From positions 434,001-498,000 of the forward strand of contig NZ_CANLSU010000002.1 of NCBI RefSeq assembly GCF_947493875.1: a stretch of 64,000 bases of DNA, in the 5' to 3' direction. This DNA comes from an uncultured Marinococcus sp. (GTDB taxonomy: Bacteria > Bacillota > Bacilli > Bacillales > Marinococcaceae). Numbering within the stretch: the stretch's first letter is position 1; each line of letters opens with the position of its first letter. The translations under genes and the position numbers were made by a program. Shown here piece by piece: positions 9,198-18,328 of the stretch. The notes under the pieces are model-generated. The model did not search any database, was not told where the DNA came from, and saw only the letters and a list, made by a program, of their open reading frames with translations.

Positions 9198-9233
9198 AGC
9201 GCCGCTCCCGAAAAGGGGGGCGGCGCTTTGATT
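9198..9233 (+). terminator. Terminator after proline dehydrogenase
   Basis: AGCGCCGCTCCC pairs with GGGGGGCGGCGCT around a GAAAA loop. The T-tract is short (TTTGATTT). Confidence 0.7.
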
Positions 9234-9335
9234 TCCAGGCATAAGACCCTGAAGCAATAGTTTAACCAGGCAGTGCTTTCTGCGTATAATGGATGTGACA
9301 CGCAGCTGAAACCTGCAACAGAAAGGAAGCCGACG

Positions 9336-10265
9336 ATGCAGATAATACAAAAACAACGAACGGCAGGCTTTTTGCTTGTGATAAGCGGAGCCTCCCTCTG
9401 GGGTGTTGGAGGAACAGCAGCGCAGTATATTTTTGAAGCTTACTACCTGCCCGTGGAGTGGCTGGTGGCTGTCAGGCTGCTTCTATCCGGAATTCTCCTT
9501 TTAATCATTTCTTTAATGCTTGGAAATAAAGAAAAAGTGACCGGAATCTGGAAGCAGAAAAAGAGCGCAGGGGCAGTGGTTATATTCGGGTTATTTGGTA
9601 TGCTGGGCGTTCAGTATACATATATGGCCTCCATTGAAAATGGGAACGCGGCAGTGGCCACGCTGCTGCAATACCTGGCTCCTGTATTTATTCTTGTTTA
9701 CCTTCTTGCGGCCCGGCATACCTATTGGAATAGACGGGACGGAGGTGCTTTATTAATGGGACTTGCCGGCACGTTTCTGCTGCTGACAAACGGGGAGCTG
9801 GCCGGATTATCCGTGTCGTCGGAGGCGGTGGTCTGGGGCGTGCTTTCCGGAGTGGCGCTTGCCTTCTATACTCTGTACGCAGGTCCTCTTTTAGCCGCGT
9901 GGGGGTCCATGAATGTCATCGGGTGGGCTATGACGATTGGAGGAGCAGCTGTAAGCTTTTTGCATGTCCCGTGGGACGCCGGATGGGAGAGCTGGACATG
10001 GAGCTTGGCTGGGAGCGTAATTTTTGTCGTTATTTTCGGCACTATGATTGCTTTTTGGTTTTACCTGGAAAGCCTGAAATATTTAAAGCCTCAGGAAACA
10101 AGCATCTTAGGGTGTCTGGAGCCATTGGCGGCTATTTTGACTTCGGTATGGTGGCTGCACGTTCCGTTTGGACTTTTCCAGAGCGTGGGCGCCTGTTTGA
10201 TACTTGGCATGGTCGTTTATTTGTCACTGCCGCAAAAGCAGCGGGCAAAGCCTGCCCCCGCGTAA
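9336..10265 (+). CDS. EamA-family (DMT) transporter
   Basis: The product has about 309 aa, ten predicted transmembrane helices and two EamA repeats. The first begins SGASLWGVGGTAAQ and the second SGVALAFYTLYAG. It ends in a basic tail. ATG 9336 is preceded by GAAAGGAAG; an upstream in-frame GTG (9273) has no ribosome site and would add 21 non-hydrophobic residues. The substrate is unknown; the family exports amino acids, nucleosides or other metabolites. It stands alone between the proline locus and a UbiD-type gene. A second EamA gene lies at 60.4-61.2 kb. Confidence 0.88.
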   Translation: MQIIQKQRTAGFLLVISGASLWGVGGTAAQYIFEAYYLPVEWLVAVRLLLSGILLLIISLMLGNKEKVTGIWKQKKSAGAVVIFGLFGMLGVQYTYMASIENGNAAVATLLQYLAPVFILVYLLAARHTYWNRRDGGALLMGLAGTFLLLTNGELAGLSVSSEAVVWGVLSGVALAFYTLYAGPLLAAWGSMNVIGWAMTIGGAAVSFLHVPWDAGWESWTWSLAGSVIFVVIFGTMIAFWFYLESLKYLKPQETSILGCLEPLAAILTSVWWLHVPFGLFQSVGACLILGMVVYLSLPQKQRAKPAPA

Positions 10266-10367
10266 GAAAAAAGGGAACCAAAAGGGAAATAAACACAGCC
10301 GGAGGAGAAAATATACTAAAATAAGTGTAGAAAGTGAAATACAATTCGGAAGGATGAAGGGCTGCAT

Positions 10368-12188
10368 ATGTATCAAAACCTCAACGAATGCGTAGAAGAT
10401 CTGGAAAAGAACGGTCATTTAATACGAATCAAGGAAGAGGTTGATCCCTACCTGGAAATGGCTTCGATTCATTTGAGGGTCTATGAACAGGAAGGGCCGG
10501 CCATTTTATTTGAAAACGTGAAAGGAAGCCCATTCCAGGCCGTTTCTAATTTATTTGGCACCGTCGATCGCAGCAGGTTCATTTTTCGGAAAAACTGGAA
10601 GCAGGTGCAAAATGTTATTGCGATGAGAAATGACCCGGTGCAGGCACTGAAGCATCCGGTACGTAACATAACGAGCGGCCTGACGGCAGTAAAAGCTCTT
10701 CCAAAGAAAAAGAAGGGCGGCACGGAAAACTTCCAGGAAGTGAGCATCAGTGACCTGCCGATGATTCAGCACTGGCCCCGGGATGGCGGCGCGTTTCTCA
10801 CCCTGCCGCAGGTGTATACAGAGGACCCGGAAAAATCGGGGCCGATGAACGCCAACCTTGGCATGTACCGGGTGCAGCTTAGCGGCAATGAATTTGTACA
10901 GAATGAAGAAGTGGGGCTGCATTATCAGATTCAACGGGGAATTGGTGTACATCAGGCAAAGGCCGTAGCTAAGGGAGAGCCTTTGAAGGTGAGTATTTTT
11001 CTCGGCGGACCTCCGGCGCACACTATTTCAGCCGTGATGCCGCTTCCGGAAGGGCTGAGTGAGATGATGTTTGCCGGTATGCTGTCCGGGCGTCGTTTTC
11101 AGTACAGCTATGAGGACGGCTACTGCATTAATCATGACGCCGATTTTGTTATTACGGGTGAAATTTATCCGGAGGACACGAAGCCGGAAGGACCGTTTGG
11201 CGACCATTTGGGCTATTACAGCCTGACGCATGATTTCCCGGTCATGAAGGTTCATAAGGTGTATGCGAAGGACAAAGCTATTCTGCCGTTTACCGTAGTT
11301 GGCCGACCGCCGCAGGAGGATACCTCATTTGGAGCGGTGATCCACGAAATGACAGGGGAAGCAATCAAACAGGAAATTACCGGAGTCAAAGAAGTTCATG
11401 CTGTGGACGCTGCAGGGGTGCATCCGCTTCTGCTGGCCATAGGCAGCGAACGGTATACGCCGTTTCAAAGCGTGAAGCAGCCGGCAGAGCTGTTAACAAT
11501 TGCTAATCGTATTCTCGGAACAGGACAGTTAAGCCTGGCCAAATATTTATTTATTACAGCGGAACAGGAAAGGGAACTCGATACGCATCAGGAGGAGGAT
11601 TTTTTCGCGTACATGCTTGAGCGGATTAATCTGCACCGCGATCTTCACTTTCAGACCAAAACGACAATCGATACGCTTGATTACAGCGGAGAAGGGCTGA
11701 ATGAGGGAAGCAAGGTAGTTATTGCGGCTTATGGAGACGTGAAGCGGGCTCTTTGTCAACGCGTACCGGAAGGATTCCCGGCTGACAACTCGATGCATTC
11801 GCCCAAGCTTGTGATGCCGGGCGTAATAGCGGTGGAAGCAGCGGAGTTTACCAGCTACAGGCAGGCGGCTGAAGAAATATCCGCTTTCGCTGAACGTCTC
11901 GATGAACAGTGGGACGTCAAAGAAACCCCAATGATTATCATCTGTGATGACAGCAGCTTTGTCAGTGATACGATGCAGAATTTCCAGTGGGCCGTTTTTA
12001 CACGCAGCAATCCTTCCCACGATATTCACGGGGTGAACAGCTTTTATGAAAACAAGCACTGGGGATGCGACAGTTTGATCATCGATGCCCGCATCAAGCC
12101 TCATCATGCACCGCCACTGCTTCCGGATGAAAATGTGGAGCACCGGGTGGATAGTCTTATGGAACGGGTTGGCTTAAGGAAAAAATAG
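10368..12188 (+). CDS. UbiD-family (prenylated-FMN) decarboxylase, long form
   Basis: The 606-aa product is longer than canonical UbiD (about 490 aa). Family landmarks are the N-terminal strand FENVKGSPFQ, the QIQRGIGVHQAKA block (catalytic arginine region), PEGPFGDHLGYYS (metal and catalytic acid region) and a C-terminal HHAPPLLPDE. These enzymes reversibly decarboxylate unsaturated or aromatic acids with prenylated FMN made by a UbiX partner, which is not seen here. The substrate cannot be read from sequence. GGAAGGATG precedes the ATG. The aldo/keto reductase that follows at 95 bp may be cotranscribed. Confidence 0.85.
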   Translation: MYQNLNECVEDLEKNGHLIRIKEEVDPYLEMASIHLRVYEQEGPAILFENVKGSPFQAVSNLFGTVDRSRFIFRKNWKQVQNVIAMRNDPVQALKHPVRNITSGLTAVKALPKKKKGGTENFQEVSISDLPMIQHWPRDGGAFLTLPQVYTEDPEKSGPMNANLGMYRVQLSGNEFVQNEEVGLHYQIQRGIGVHQAKAVAKGEPLKVSIFLGGPPAHTISAVMPLPEGLSEMMFAGMLSGRRFQYSYEDGYCINHDADFVITGEIYPEDTKPEGPFGDHLGYYSLTHDFPVMKVHKVYAKDKAILPFTVVGRPPQEDTSFGAVIHEMTGEAIKQEITGVKEVHAVDAAGVHPLLLAIGSERYTPFQSVKQPAELLTIANRILGTGQLSLAKYLFITAEQERELDTHQEEDFFAYMLERINLHRDLHFQTKTTIDTLDYSGEGLNEGSKVVIAAYGDVKRALCQRVPEGFPADNSMHSPKLVMPGVIAVEAAEFTSYRQAAEEISAFAERLDEQWDVKETPMIIICDDSSFVSDTMQNFQWAVFTRSNPSHDIHGVNSFYENKHWGCDSLIIDARIKPHHAPPLLPDENVEHRVDSLMERVGLRKK

Positions 12189-12283
12189 CTGCTGAAAATG
12201 TTTAAAATGGAACAAAAGCGTGAACAGAAGGACACCTGTTTGAAAAAGCAGAGTCATTAATCCAGAAAGGACGAATACCTGTT

Positions 12284-13267
<984 letters not shown>

Positions 13268-13274
13268 TAAAAAC

Positions 13275-13317
13275 AAACCGGGCCCTCCAGCTATCCCTGG
13301 AAGGCCCGGTTTTTTTG
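13275..13317. terminator. Strong terminator after the aldo/keto reductase
   Basis: AAACCGGGCC and GGCCCGGTTT arms with inner TCCAG/CTGGA are followed by TTTTTTT. It can also serve the converging DCC gene. Confidence 0.9.
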
Positions 13318-13330
13318 TCTCGGCAGAACG

Positions 13331-13694
13331 CTAACTATTTTTAAAGGAGATATGCTTTAGGCGGCTTTTTGAAATTATGTTATACAGCGGCACCCCAATA
13401 CGTTCAGCGTACGGGAGATAGAGAAAAAGAGCTGGAAAAAAACTGAGCGGGATAGCAAGCAGCAGCCGGCGGAGGGCATAAAAACCATGCAGCACTACGC
13501 CCTGCTCCGTAAACATATGCAGCTCGTGTGCAGCGTTTCTTGAGAATAGATACGGATAGTTTTCGAGATCAAGCCGGGCTTCCTGAATGGGAATCCAATA
13601 GCAGCAGTGATACAAATCTGAAAGCTGAAACATACGCACGGCTGCACGACAGGGCGGGCAGTGTTTGTCGAAAAATATGTAATGGATAAAGCAT
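13331..13694 (-). CDS. DCC-family thiol-disulfide oxidoreductase with unresolved 5' end (possible frameshift)
   Basis: The minus-strand frame encodes the DCC signature D-K-H-C-P-P-C (codons near 13650-13669), followed by a typical second half (YALRRLLLAIP, LPYAERIGVPLYN). The frame runs open back to a stop at 13730-13732 but holds no ATG, GTG or TTG before the signature. The only GTG (13639) would delete the active site. An ATG at 13694, after AAAGGA, is one frame away; removing one T from the T5 run near 13673 would join it to the DCC frame. So it is a frameshifted gene, a non-standard start, or a sequence error. Confidence 0.65.
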
Positions 13695-13734
13695 CTGTCC
13701 TTTAAAAGAATTTCGAATACCTTAATTTGTTAAC

Positions 13735-13760
13735 GTTTAATACGTATATTGTACGGGTAT
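13735..13760 (+). promoter_or_regulatory. Sigma-B-type promoter (leader A, upstream of a universal stress protein gene)
   Basis: GTTTAA (13735-13740), 14 nt, then GGGTAT (13755-13760) is an exact match to the Bacillus sigma-B consensus GTTTAA-N12-14-GGGTAT. The downstream transcript carries a hairpin at 13767-13803 (CCCTG/CAGGG and CCACA/TGTGG) and a terminator at 13856. No convincing ORF lies in it. Confidence 0.8.
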
Positions 13761-13855
13761 TTTCCCTGTAACGCCACAAAAACAGAAACGTCCGGGTGTG
13801 GCAGGGCGACAACTTCATATGCGGCGGAAATGAATGGATATAAAAGCCAGAGCAT

Positions 13856-13897
13856 AAGCCAGAAAAAGGATGATCGTTCTTTTTCTGGCTTTTTATA
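13856..13897 (+). terminator. Leader terminator A (AAGCCAG-type hairpin)
   Basis: AAGCCAGAAAAAG (13856-13868) pairs perfectly with CTTTTTCTGGCTT (13879-13891), then TTTAT. It ends or attenuates the sigma-B-driven RNA about 110 nt before the stress protein gene at 14009. The same hairpin recurs at 17292 and 25935. Confidence 0.8.
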
Positions 13898-14008
13898 TTT
13901 TTTTAGATGATAACCAGGGCTAAAAGGCGAAAAACAGAGCAGACGAGAGCTCTTTTGTGAAATCTTAAGCAGAGGGCTGGAACAGGTAATTTAGAAAAGA
14001 AAGGAAAG

Positions 14009-14467
14009 ATGAAATTGGCACAAATTAATCGTATACTCGTAGGCGTAGAAGCTCTTGAGGGCGCGTCCCATGACGCATTTTATAAAGCAAGGGACCTGGC
14101 AAAAGATAACAATGCTACGTTAATCATAGCCTTTGTGATGGACAAAAACGGCTACGCTTCCCTGGAGCGTATGGATCCACATGGTTTTGGGAGATTGAAA
14201 AACCAGGCGGAATCACGCTTAAAGGCGTATAAAGAGATGGCAGAAGAGAATGGAGTGGAGGACGTAGAAACCGTTCTCGAGGTGGGAATTCCGAAAAAGG
14301 AAATGGAAAACCTTTGTGAAAAATACAATGTCGACATGATTGTCATCGGTGAGACTGGCACTACTAAAGTAGACCGGTTGTTTCTTGGCAGCACAGCTAA
14401 AGCCATTCAGAAAAAAGCAAAATGTGACGTGAAGGTCATATCAACGAAAGAAGCAGTAAGAGAATAG
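14009..14467 (+). CDS. Universal stress protein (UspA family)
   Basis: The single-domain product has 152 aa. It begins with the strand INRILVGVE and carries the nucleotide loop GETGTTKVDRLFLGSTA (G-x2-G-x9-G-S/T) at about 112-128. ATG 14009 is only 3 nt from GAAAGGAAAG; an in-frame TTG at 14015 has better spacing and gives MAQINRILV, so the true start may be TTG. An exact sigma-B promoter and a leader terminator lie upstream, suggesting stress induction. The next gene encodes a DUF2254 membrane protein 130 bp away. Confidence 0.9.
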   Translation: MKLAQINRILVGVEALEGASHDAFYKARDLAKDNNATLIIAFVMDKNGYASLERMDPHGFGRLKNQAESRLKAYKEMAEENGVEDVETVLEVGIPKKEMENLCEKYNVDMIVIGETGTTKVDRLFLGSTAKAIQKKAKCDVKVISTKEAVRE

Positions 14468-14601
14468 ACGCTGACAGCTAAAGCAGCATACCTGCTTCAG
14501 AGCCCTCTTTCCGCTCTTGCGGAGGAAGGCTTCATGTATGGGGACAACCTTAAAGCGGGCGATGCTGCCAGCAGATTAAAGCAATAGAAAAGGTGAACGA
14601 A

Positions 14602-16038
14602 TTGAAATATTATTTACAGCAGCTGATGCCTAAAAAATTAAGGCAGATTAAAAGCATGTCCTCGAGACAGCGGTGGTACGAACTCCGTTCGAGTCTTTGG
14701 GTGCTGCCAGCCATTTATATTATCCTGGCCGTGCTTTTAGCATTTGGGGCATACTACGTGGAATTCGGGCTCGAGCCTGCATTTGCCATGGCTCCGATCT
14801 TATCAACAGGTTATTCTTTAACCCAGACAATGTACAGTACACTGCTCTCAGGTGTACTCACGTTAAACGCTTTTACGTTTAACTCAATTCTCGTCGTTTT
14901 GACGAGCTTTTCGGGGCAGTTTACCCCCCGGGTCCTGTTTAATTTTATCTCAGACCGCAGAACCCAGCATTCCATCGGCGTCTTTAACCTGTGTTTCTTT
15001 TTCCTGCTGATCGGGTTTTTCTTTTTGAATTCCTCGATGGAGCAGTACACGGTATTTCCCGTACTCGGCGTGTTAGCAACAGCCGTTTCAGTGGTAAACT
15101 TTATTTTGTTTATCAATCATGCAACTAAATGGATGCAGGTGCCAAGTATTACGACGAACATGAAAGAGGAATCGCAGCAGCGCATTCTCAATACGCTTCT
15201 TTATGATCTCGAAGCACACCGCGCCAAAGATAAAAGCGAGGTGCGCGAGCCGGAAACAGAAGGAGAGCCTAATGTTGTCGCAAGTGAAACGACCGGTTTT
15301 ATTCAGGTGATTGATTTTGGCAAAATCGTGAAAGAAGCAGCCAAGGACGGTATTGTAGTAAGGCTGGATCGCCGAATTGGCGACTTTGTGCTTGAAGGTA
15401 TTCCTATTTTTTCTTATTGGAAGACAACTGAAGAGCCGGACTTGCCGGTGAATGAAAAAAAGTACCGTAACTTTATGTATCTTGGGAAAAGTAAAACGGA
15501 AGTGCAGGACATCGAATTTGGGATCCGGAAATTAACCGAAATTGCGATCAAAGCGCTTGGAAACGATGAACCCATGACAGCCCAGGATGCTATCTATCAG
15601 TTAACGGACCTTGTGTTTTCCATTTCCAAGGTAACCCGCTTTACTTCATATTTAACCGATGATAACGACACGCTTCGGCTGATTATGAAGGATGAACAGT
15701 TTTCTTATTACGTCTATTCCGCATTTACCTACATTGCCTCCTATGCAGAGGAAAAACCCGGCGTAACCTTGACGCTTCTTGAAGCATTGGTTATTTTGTC
15801 AAAAGCGCTGGAAACGAAGGATAAAAACTGCTGCTGGCATTATGGTAAAAGCATTGCCCGTAATTATGCCGGAAAGCTTCCGCAGGATTATGACCAGGTC
15901 ACCTTTATGAACCACTTGGAGCAGCTTTCAGGCTTAGTGAACGATAAAGGGAAATTTTACGAAATGCTTGATGATTTTGTAGAAAAGAATTTACTGGAAA
16001 AGAAATTGGTAGATCGCAAAAAACAAGAGCAGGGATAA
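14602..16038 (+). CDS. DUF2254-family membrane protein
   Basis: The product has about 478 aa with four transmembrane segments in the first 180 residues (LWVLPAIYIILAVLLAFGAY onward). The conserved LTLNAFTFNSILVVLTSFSGQFTPR block is typical of DUF2254. A soluble C-terminal region of about 300 residues follows. Function is unknown. TTG 14602 fits AAAAGGTGA (5-nt spacer) better than GTG 14593, which overlaps that site. It follows a universal stress protein gene and ends at its own terminator. Confidence 0.8.
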   Translation: MKYYLQQLMPKKLRQIKSMSSRQRWYELRSSLWVLPAIYIILAVLLAFGAYYVEFGLEPAFAMAPILSTGYSLTQTMYSTLLSGVLTLNAFTFNSILVVLTSFSGQFTPRVLFNFISDRRTQHSIGVFNLCFFFLLIGFFFLNSSMEQYTVFPVLGVLATAVSVVNFILFINHATKWMQVPSITTNMKEESQQRILNTLLYDLEAHRAKDKSEVREPETEGEPNVVASETTGFIQVIDFGKIVKEAAKDGIVVRLDRRIGDFVLEGIPIFSYWKTTEEPDLPVNEKKYRNFMYLGKSKTEVQDIEFGIRKLTEIAIKALGNDEPMTAQDAIYQLTDLVFSISKVTRFTSYLTDDNDTLRLIMKDEQFSYYVYSAFTYIASYAEEKPGVTLTLLEALVILSKALETKDKNCCWHYGKSIARNYAGKLPQDYDQVTFMNHLEQLSGLVNDKGKFYEMLDDFVEKNLLEKKLVDRKKQEQG

Positions 16039-16042
16039 AATG

Positions 16043-16082
16043 AAACCGATCCATCAGAAAAAATGAATGGATCGGTTTTTTA
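16043..16082. terminator. Terminator between the DUF2254 gene and ectD
   Basis: AAACCGATCCAT (16043-16054) pairs with ATGGATCGGTTT (16067-16078), then TTTTAT. It lies between convergent genes. Confidence 0.85.
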
Positions 16083-16150
16083 TGTACTATAAAAGTTCCA
16101 AAGAAACATAAAAAACCGGACCACAAATGCGGCCCGGTGAGGGTTAAAGA

Positions 16151-17086
16151 TTATCTAAAAGATTTTGTGCCTTCAGTAAGGGATTCTGATTTTGGCTCAA
16201 TAGCGGAAGTGTCCTGGCGGTTGGCCAGAAATTCCGGCCGCGGCTCCTGGCCGCTGAACGGATCCACGAGCTTGTTTTCCACCGAGTTGAACACGAAGAA
16301 GACGTTGCTGCGCGGATACGGCGAAATGTTGCCGGCCGAGCCGTGCATCGTGTTGCAGTCAAAGAAGAGCACCGAGCCCGCCGGGCCGGTCGCGCGGTCA
16401 ATCTGGCCGCCGGCCTGCTCCGTGAGCCATTCCATGCTTTCGTTGTCCGGCACGCCGGTCTCCTGCTTTTTCAGCGACTGCTTGAAGTTGTCCTCCGGCG
16501 TGATGCCCGGGCAGGACACGTACCATTTCTGCGAGCCGGGGATCAGCATGAGCGGGCCGTTGAACTCGTAGTTGTCCGTCAGGATGATCGAGCAGCTGAG
16601 CGCACGCATGTCCGGCATGCCGTCCTCCATGTGCCAGGTTTCAAAATCCGAATGCCAGTAGAACTCCTTACCTTTAAAGCCTGGCTTAAAGTTTATCCGG
16701 GACTGCATCATGTACACCTGGCTGCCGAGGATCTGCTCGGCGGCTTTGACAATGCGTTCGTTTTTGGCGAGCATCTCAAAGAACCCGCTGTCCTTGTGGA
16801 TTTCGAACACGGAGCGGACTTCGTTGCTGTTCGGCTCCTTGATCACGTCGGGCGCGTCGCGCTGTTCGTTGCGCTCCATCGTTTCGCGTAGTTCCTTTTT
16901 CATTATCTCGACTTCCTCATCGGTAAACAGCTTCTGGAGCATGAGGTAGCCGTTCTCGTCGTAAAAGTCCAGCTCTTCTTTCTGCAGCGGCCCGTCAAAA
17001 TCGGAGCCACCATGAACAACAGGGTCCTTCCGGTCCATGATTTCCTTATGGTCGCCTTGTCTGGATGGATACTTATCAATTGCCAT
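16151..17086 (-). CDS. ectD: Ectoine hydroxylase
   Basis: This Fe(II)/2-oxoglutarate dioxygenase turns ectoine into 5-hydroxyectoine. The 311-aa length is typical. The EctD signature F-Y-W-H-S-D-F-E-T-W-H lies at 142-152, giving iron ligands H145 and D147, with the third ligand H248 (NTMHGS) and a 2-oxoglutarate arginine near 259. TAGGAGG precedes the ATG. It is an orphan: no ectABC is in the window. The coding DNA from about 16200 to 17000 is clearly richer in G+C than its neighbours, hinting at transfer. A sigma-B-like promoter and leader terminator lie upstream (17.3-17.4 kb). Confidence 0.96.
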   Translation of the reverse strand: MAIDKYPSRQGDHKEIMDRKDPVVHGGSDFDGPLQKEELDFYDENGYLMLQKLFTDEEVEIMKKELRETMERNEQRDAPDVIKEPNSNEVRSVFEIHKDSGFFEMLAKNERIVKAAEQILGSQVYMMQSRINFKPGFKGKEFYWHSDFETWHMEDGMPDMRALSCSIILTDNYEFNGPLMLIPGSQKWYVSCPGITPEDNFKQSLKKQETGVPDNESMEWLTEQAGGQIDRATGPAGSVLFFDCNTMHGSAGNISPYPRSNVFFVFNSVENKLVDPFSGQEPRPEFLANRQDTSAIEPKSESLTEGTKSFR

Positions 17087-17286
17087 TTTCGAGTCCTCCT
17101 AAAAATTTTTTAAAATAAAAGAATGAGTATGGGCTGTAGGAGCCCGCTTTACAGTGGGTGTAGAAAAAGGATTCTTTTTGTGCACCGGCTGCACGCCTGG
17201 TTGCATGTAGAACAAAAGGTGAAATAATGCACAGCGAAAACACAAGAACAATAAGCCCGGGAGAGGAATGAATTGGCTTTTGCACG

Positions 17287-17323
17287 CAAAAAAGCCAGAA
17301 AAGAGACAGGTCTTTTCTGGCTT
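17287..17323 (-). terminator. Leader terminator B (AAGCCAG-type hairpin), upstream of ectD
   Basis: On the minus strand AAGCCAGAAAAGA pairs perfectly with TCTTTTCTGGCTT, followed by TTTTTT. It lies about 200 nt before ectD on the same strand. The arms are almost identical to those at 13856 and 25935. A sigma-A-like TTGTTC-N16-CATTAT follows downstream and could start a second ectD transcript. Confidence 0.7.
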
Positions 17324-17403
17324 ATGTTTTAGGCGCTATTGTCCAAACATTTCCACCATGCATATATTTTATTCTCCCACAAATAAGTGGGAATACTTAA
17401 ATA

Positions 17404-17428
17404 ATTCCCGCTCATTAAAGGAATAAAC
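17404..17428 (-). promoter_or_regulatory. Sigma-B-like promoter (leader B, ectD side)
   Basis: On the minus strand GTTTAT, 13 nt, GGGAAT differs from the sigma-B consensus by one base in each box. The RNA would run about 100 nt to hairpin B and could encode a 13-codon frame starting at an ATG near 17363. Whether it reads into ectD is unknown. Confidence 0.5.
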
Positions 17429-17440
17429 ATAAATTTTCAA

Positions 17441-17474
17441 AAAAAAAGCAGCGGCAAATTTTGCCGGCTGCCCT
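17441..17474 (-). terminator. Terminator of the universal stress protein gene at 17.5-17.9 kb
   Basis: On the minus strand GCAGCCGGC-AAAATTT-GCCGCTGC (one bulge) is followed by TTTTTTTTT. Confidence 0.85.
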
Positions 17475-17490
17475 TTAAGGTTTTTAACTT

Positions 17491-17925
17491 TTAAGAACGA
17501 ACCACCATGACACTGCATGGAGCCGTTTTTGCAATATGCTCCGATACACTGCCCATAAATATTTTTTCTACGGCATTTAAGCCGGTCGCACCGGTAATTA
17601 TTAAATCTACATGGTATTTCGGCACGAGCTCACGGATGATTTTCGTTTTGGGAGACCCATACACAAGTTCTACGGTTACATCTGTAATGCCCGCTTCCTC
17701 TGCCTGCTTTTTATACTTTGCCAACAGTTCATTGGCATCTTCCTGTACTTTTTCAATAATAGAAGGAGCGTAGCTGCTCATCGGCTGATAGGCATTTTTA
17801 TTAATCACCCTCGCAATTACAAGCTGTGCTTCCTGGGCTTTAGCAATAGGCAGAGCGGTCTCAAAAGCATATTCAGCCTGTTCGGACCCGTCGACAGCGA
17901 CTAATACCACGTTCATTGTGTGCAT
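17491..17925 (-). CDS. Universal stress protein (UspA family)
   Basis: The single-domain product has 144 aa. It opens with NVVLVAVDGSE and carries the ATP loop GATGLNAVEKIFMGSVSEHIA with the G-x2-G-x9-G-S spacing near the C-terminus. TAGGAGG lies 7 nt before ATG 17925. It is monocistronic with its own terminator. It is divergent from the BCCT carrier gene over a 400-bp AT-rich gap and lies upstream of ectD, so the region groups stress and compatible-solute genes. Confidence 0.93.
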   Translation of the reverse strand: MHTMNVVLVAVDGSEQAEYAFETALPIAKAQEAQLVIARVINKNAYQPMSSYAPSIIEKVQEDANELLAKYKKQAEEAGITDVTVELVYGSPKTKIIRELVPKYHVDLIITGATGLNAVEKIFMGSVSEHIAKTAPCSVMVVRS

Positions 17926-18328
17926 AGAACATCCTCCTAATATAGTGAATTAGCAGGGGTAACCTGCCTGAAACCTAACGCTGGAAAGAGGAATAGGACA
18001 AATACAGATTGTTTTATGCAGTTCTTGGATGAACTATATTCTATATTCATTGTACATGATATTTTTGACATTTACGACGCCAATAAATGAATAATTAGTG
18101 AAATGGTCATGAAAATAAATAAAATTAATTGAAAAATTCTTCAGATAAGTGAATTTGTGTATTATTTGTAAGATAATTCGGGTAAACCAAAGCATAGGCC
18201 TTTGCGCATTAGTTCTTTAATCCTAATACTATTTTAAAGAGTTTTTTGAAACTAGCTGTTATTGGAAGGCCTTATATGTTAAAGTTTCGTTAATTCGTTT
18301 CTGCAAGCAAAGAGAGGGGGAAGGCATC
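17926..18328. other. 403-bp AT-rich intergenic region between divergent stress-protein and BCCT genes
   Basis: It must hold the promoters of both divergent genes. AGGCCTT occurs twice in direct orientation (18196 and 18267). I see no convincing sigma-B or sigma-A box pair with proper spacing, no ORF with a ribosome site and no terminator. Confidence 0.5.

Noticed and set aside
13760-13897. Known riboswitch in leader A
   Set aside because: I compared it from memory with SAM, T-box, lysine, cobalamin, c-di-GMP, fluoride and similar motifs and found none of their cores.
16343-16891. Plus-strand frame of 182 codons in the ectD region
   Set aside because: It is antisense to ectD, and its openness follows from the high GC of that gene.
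17076-17285. Minus-strand frame of 69 codons between hairpin B and ectD
   Set aside because: It overlaps the ectD start, has no ribosome site and no protein-like pattern; the stretch is better read as ectD leader.
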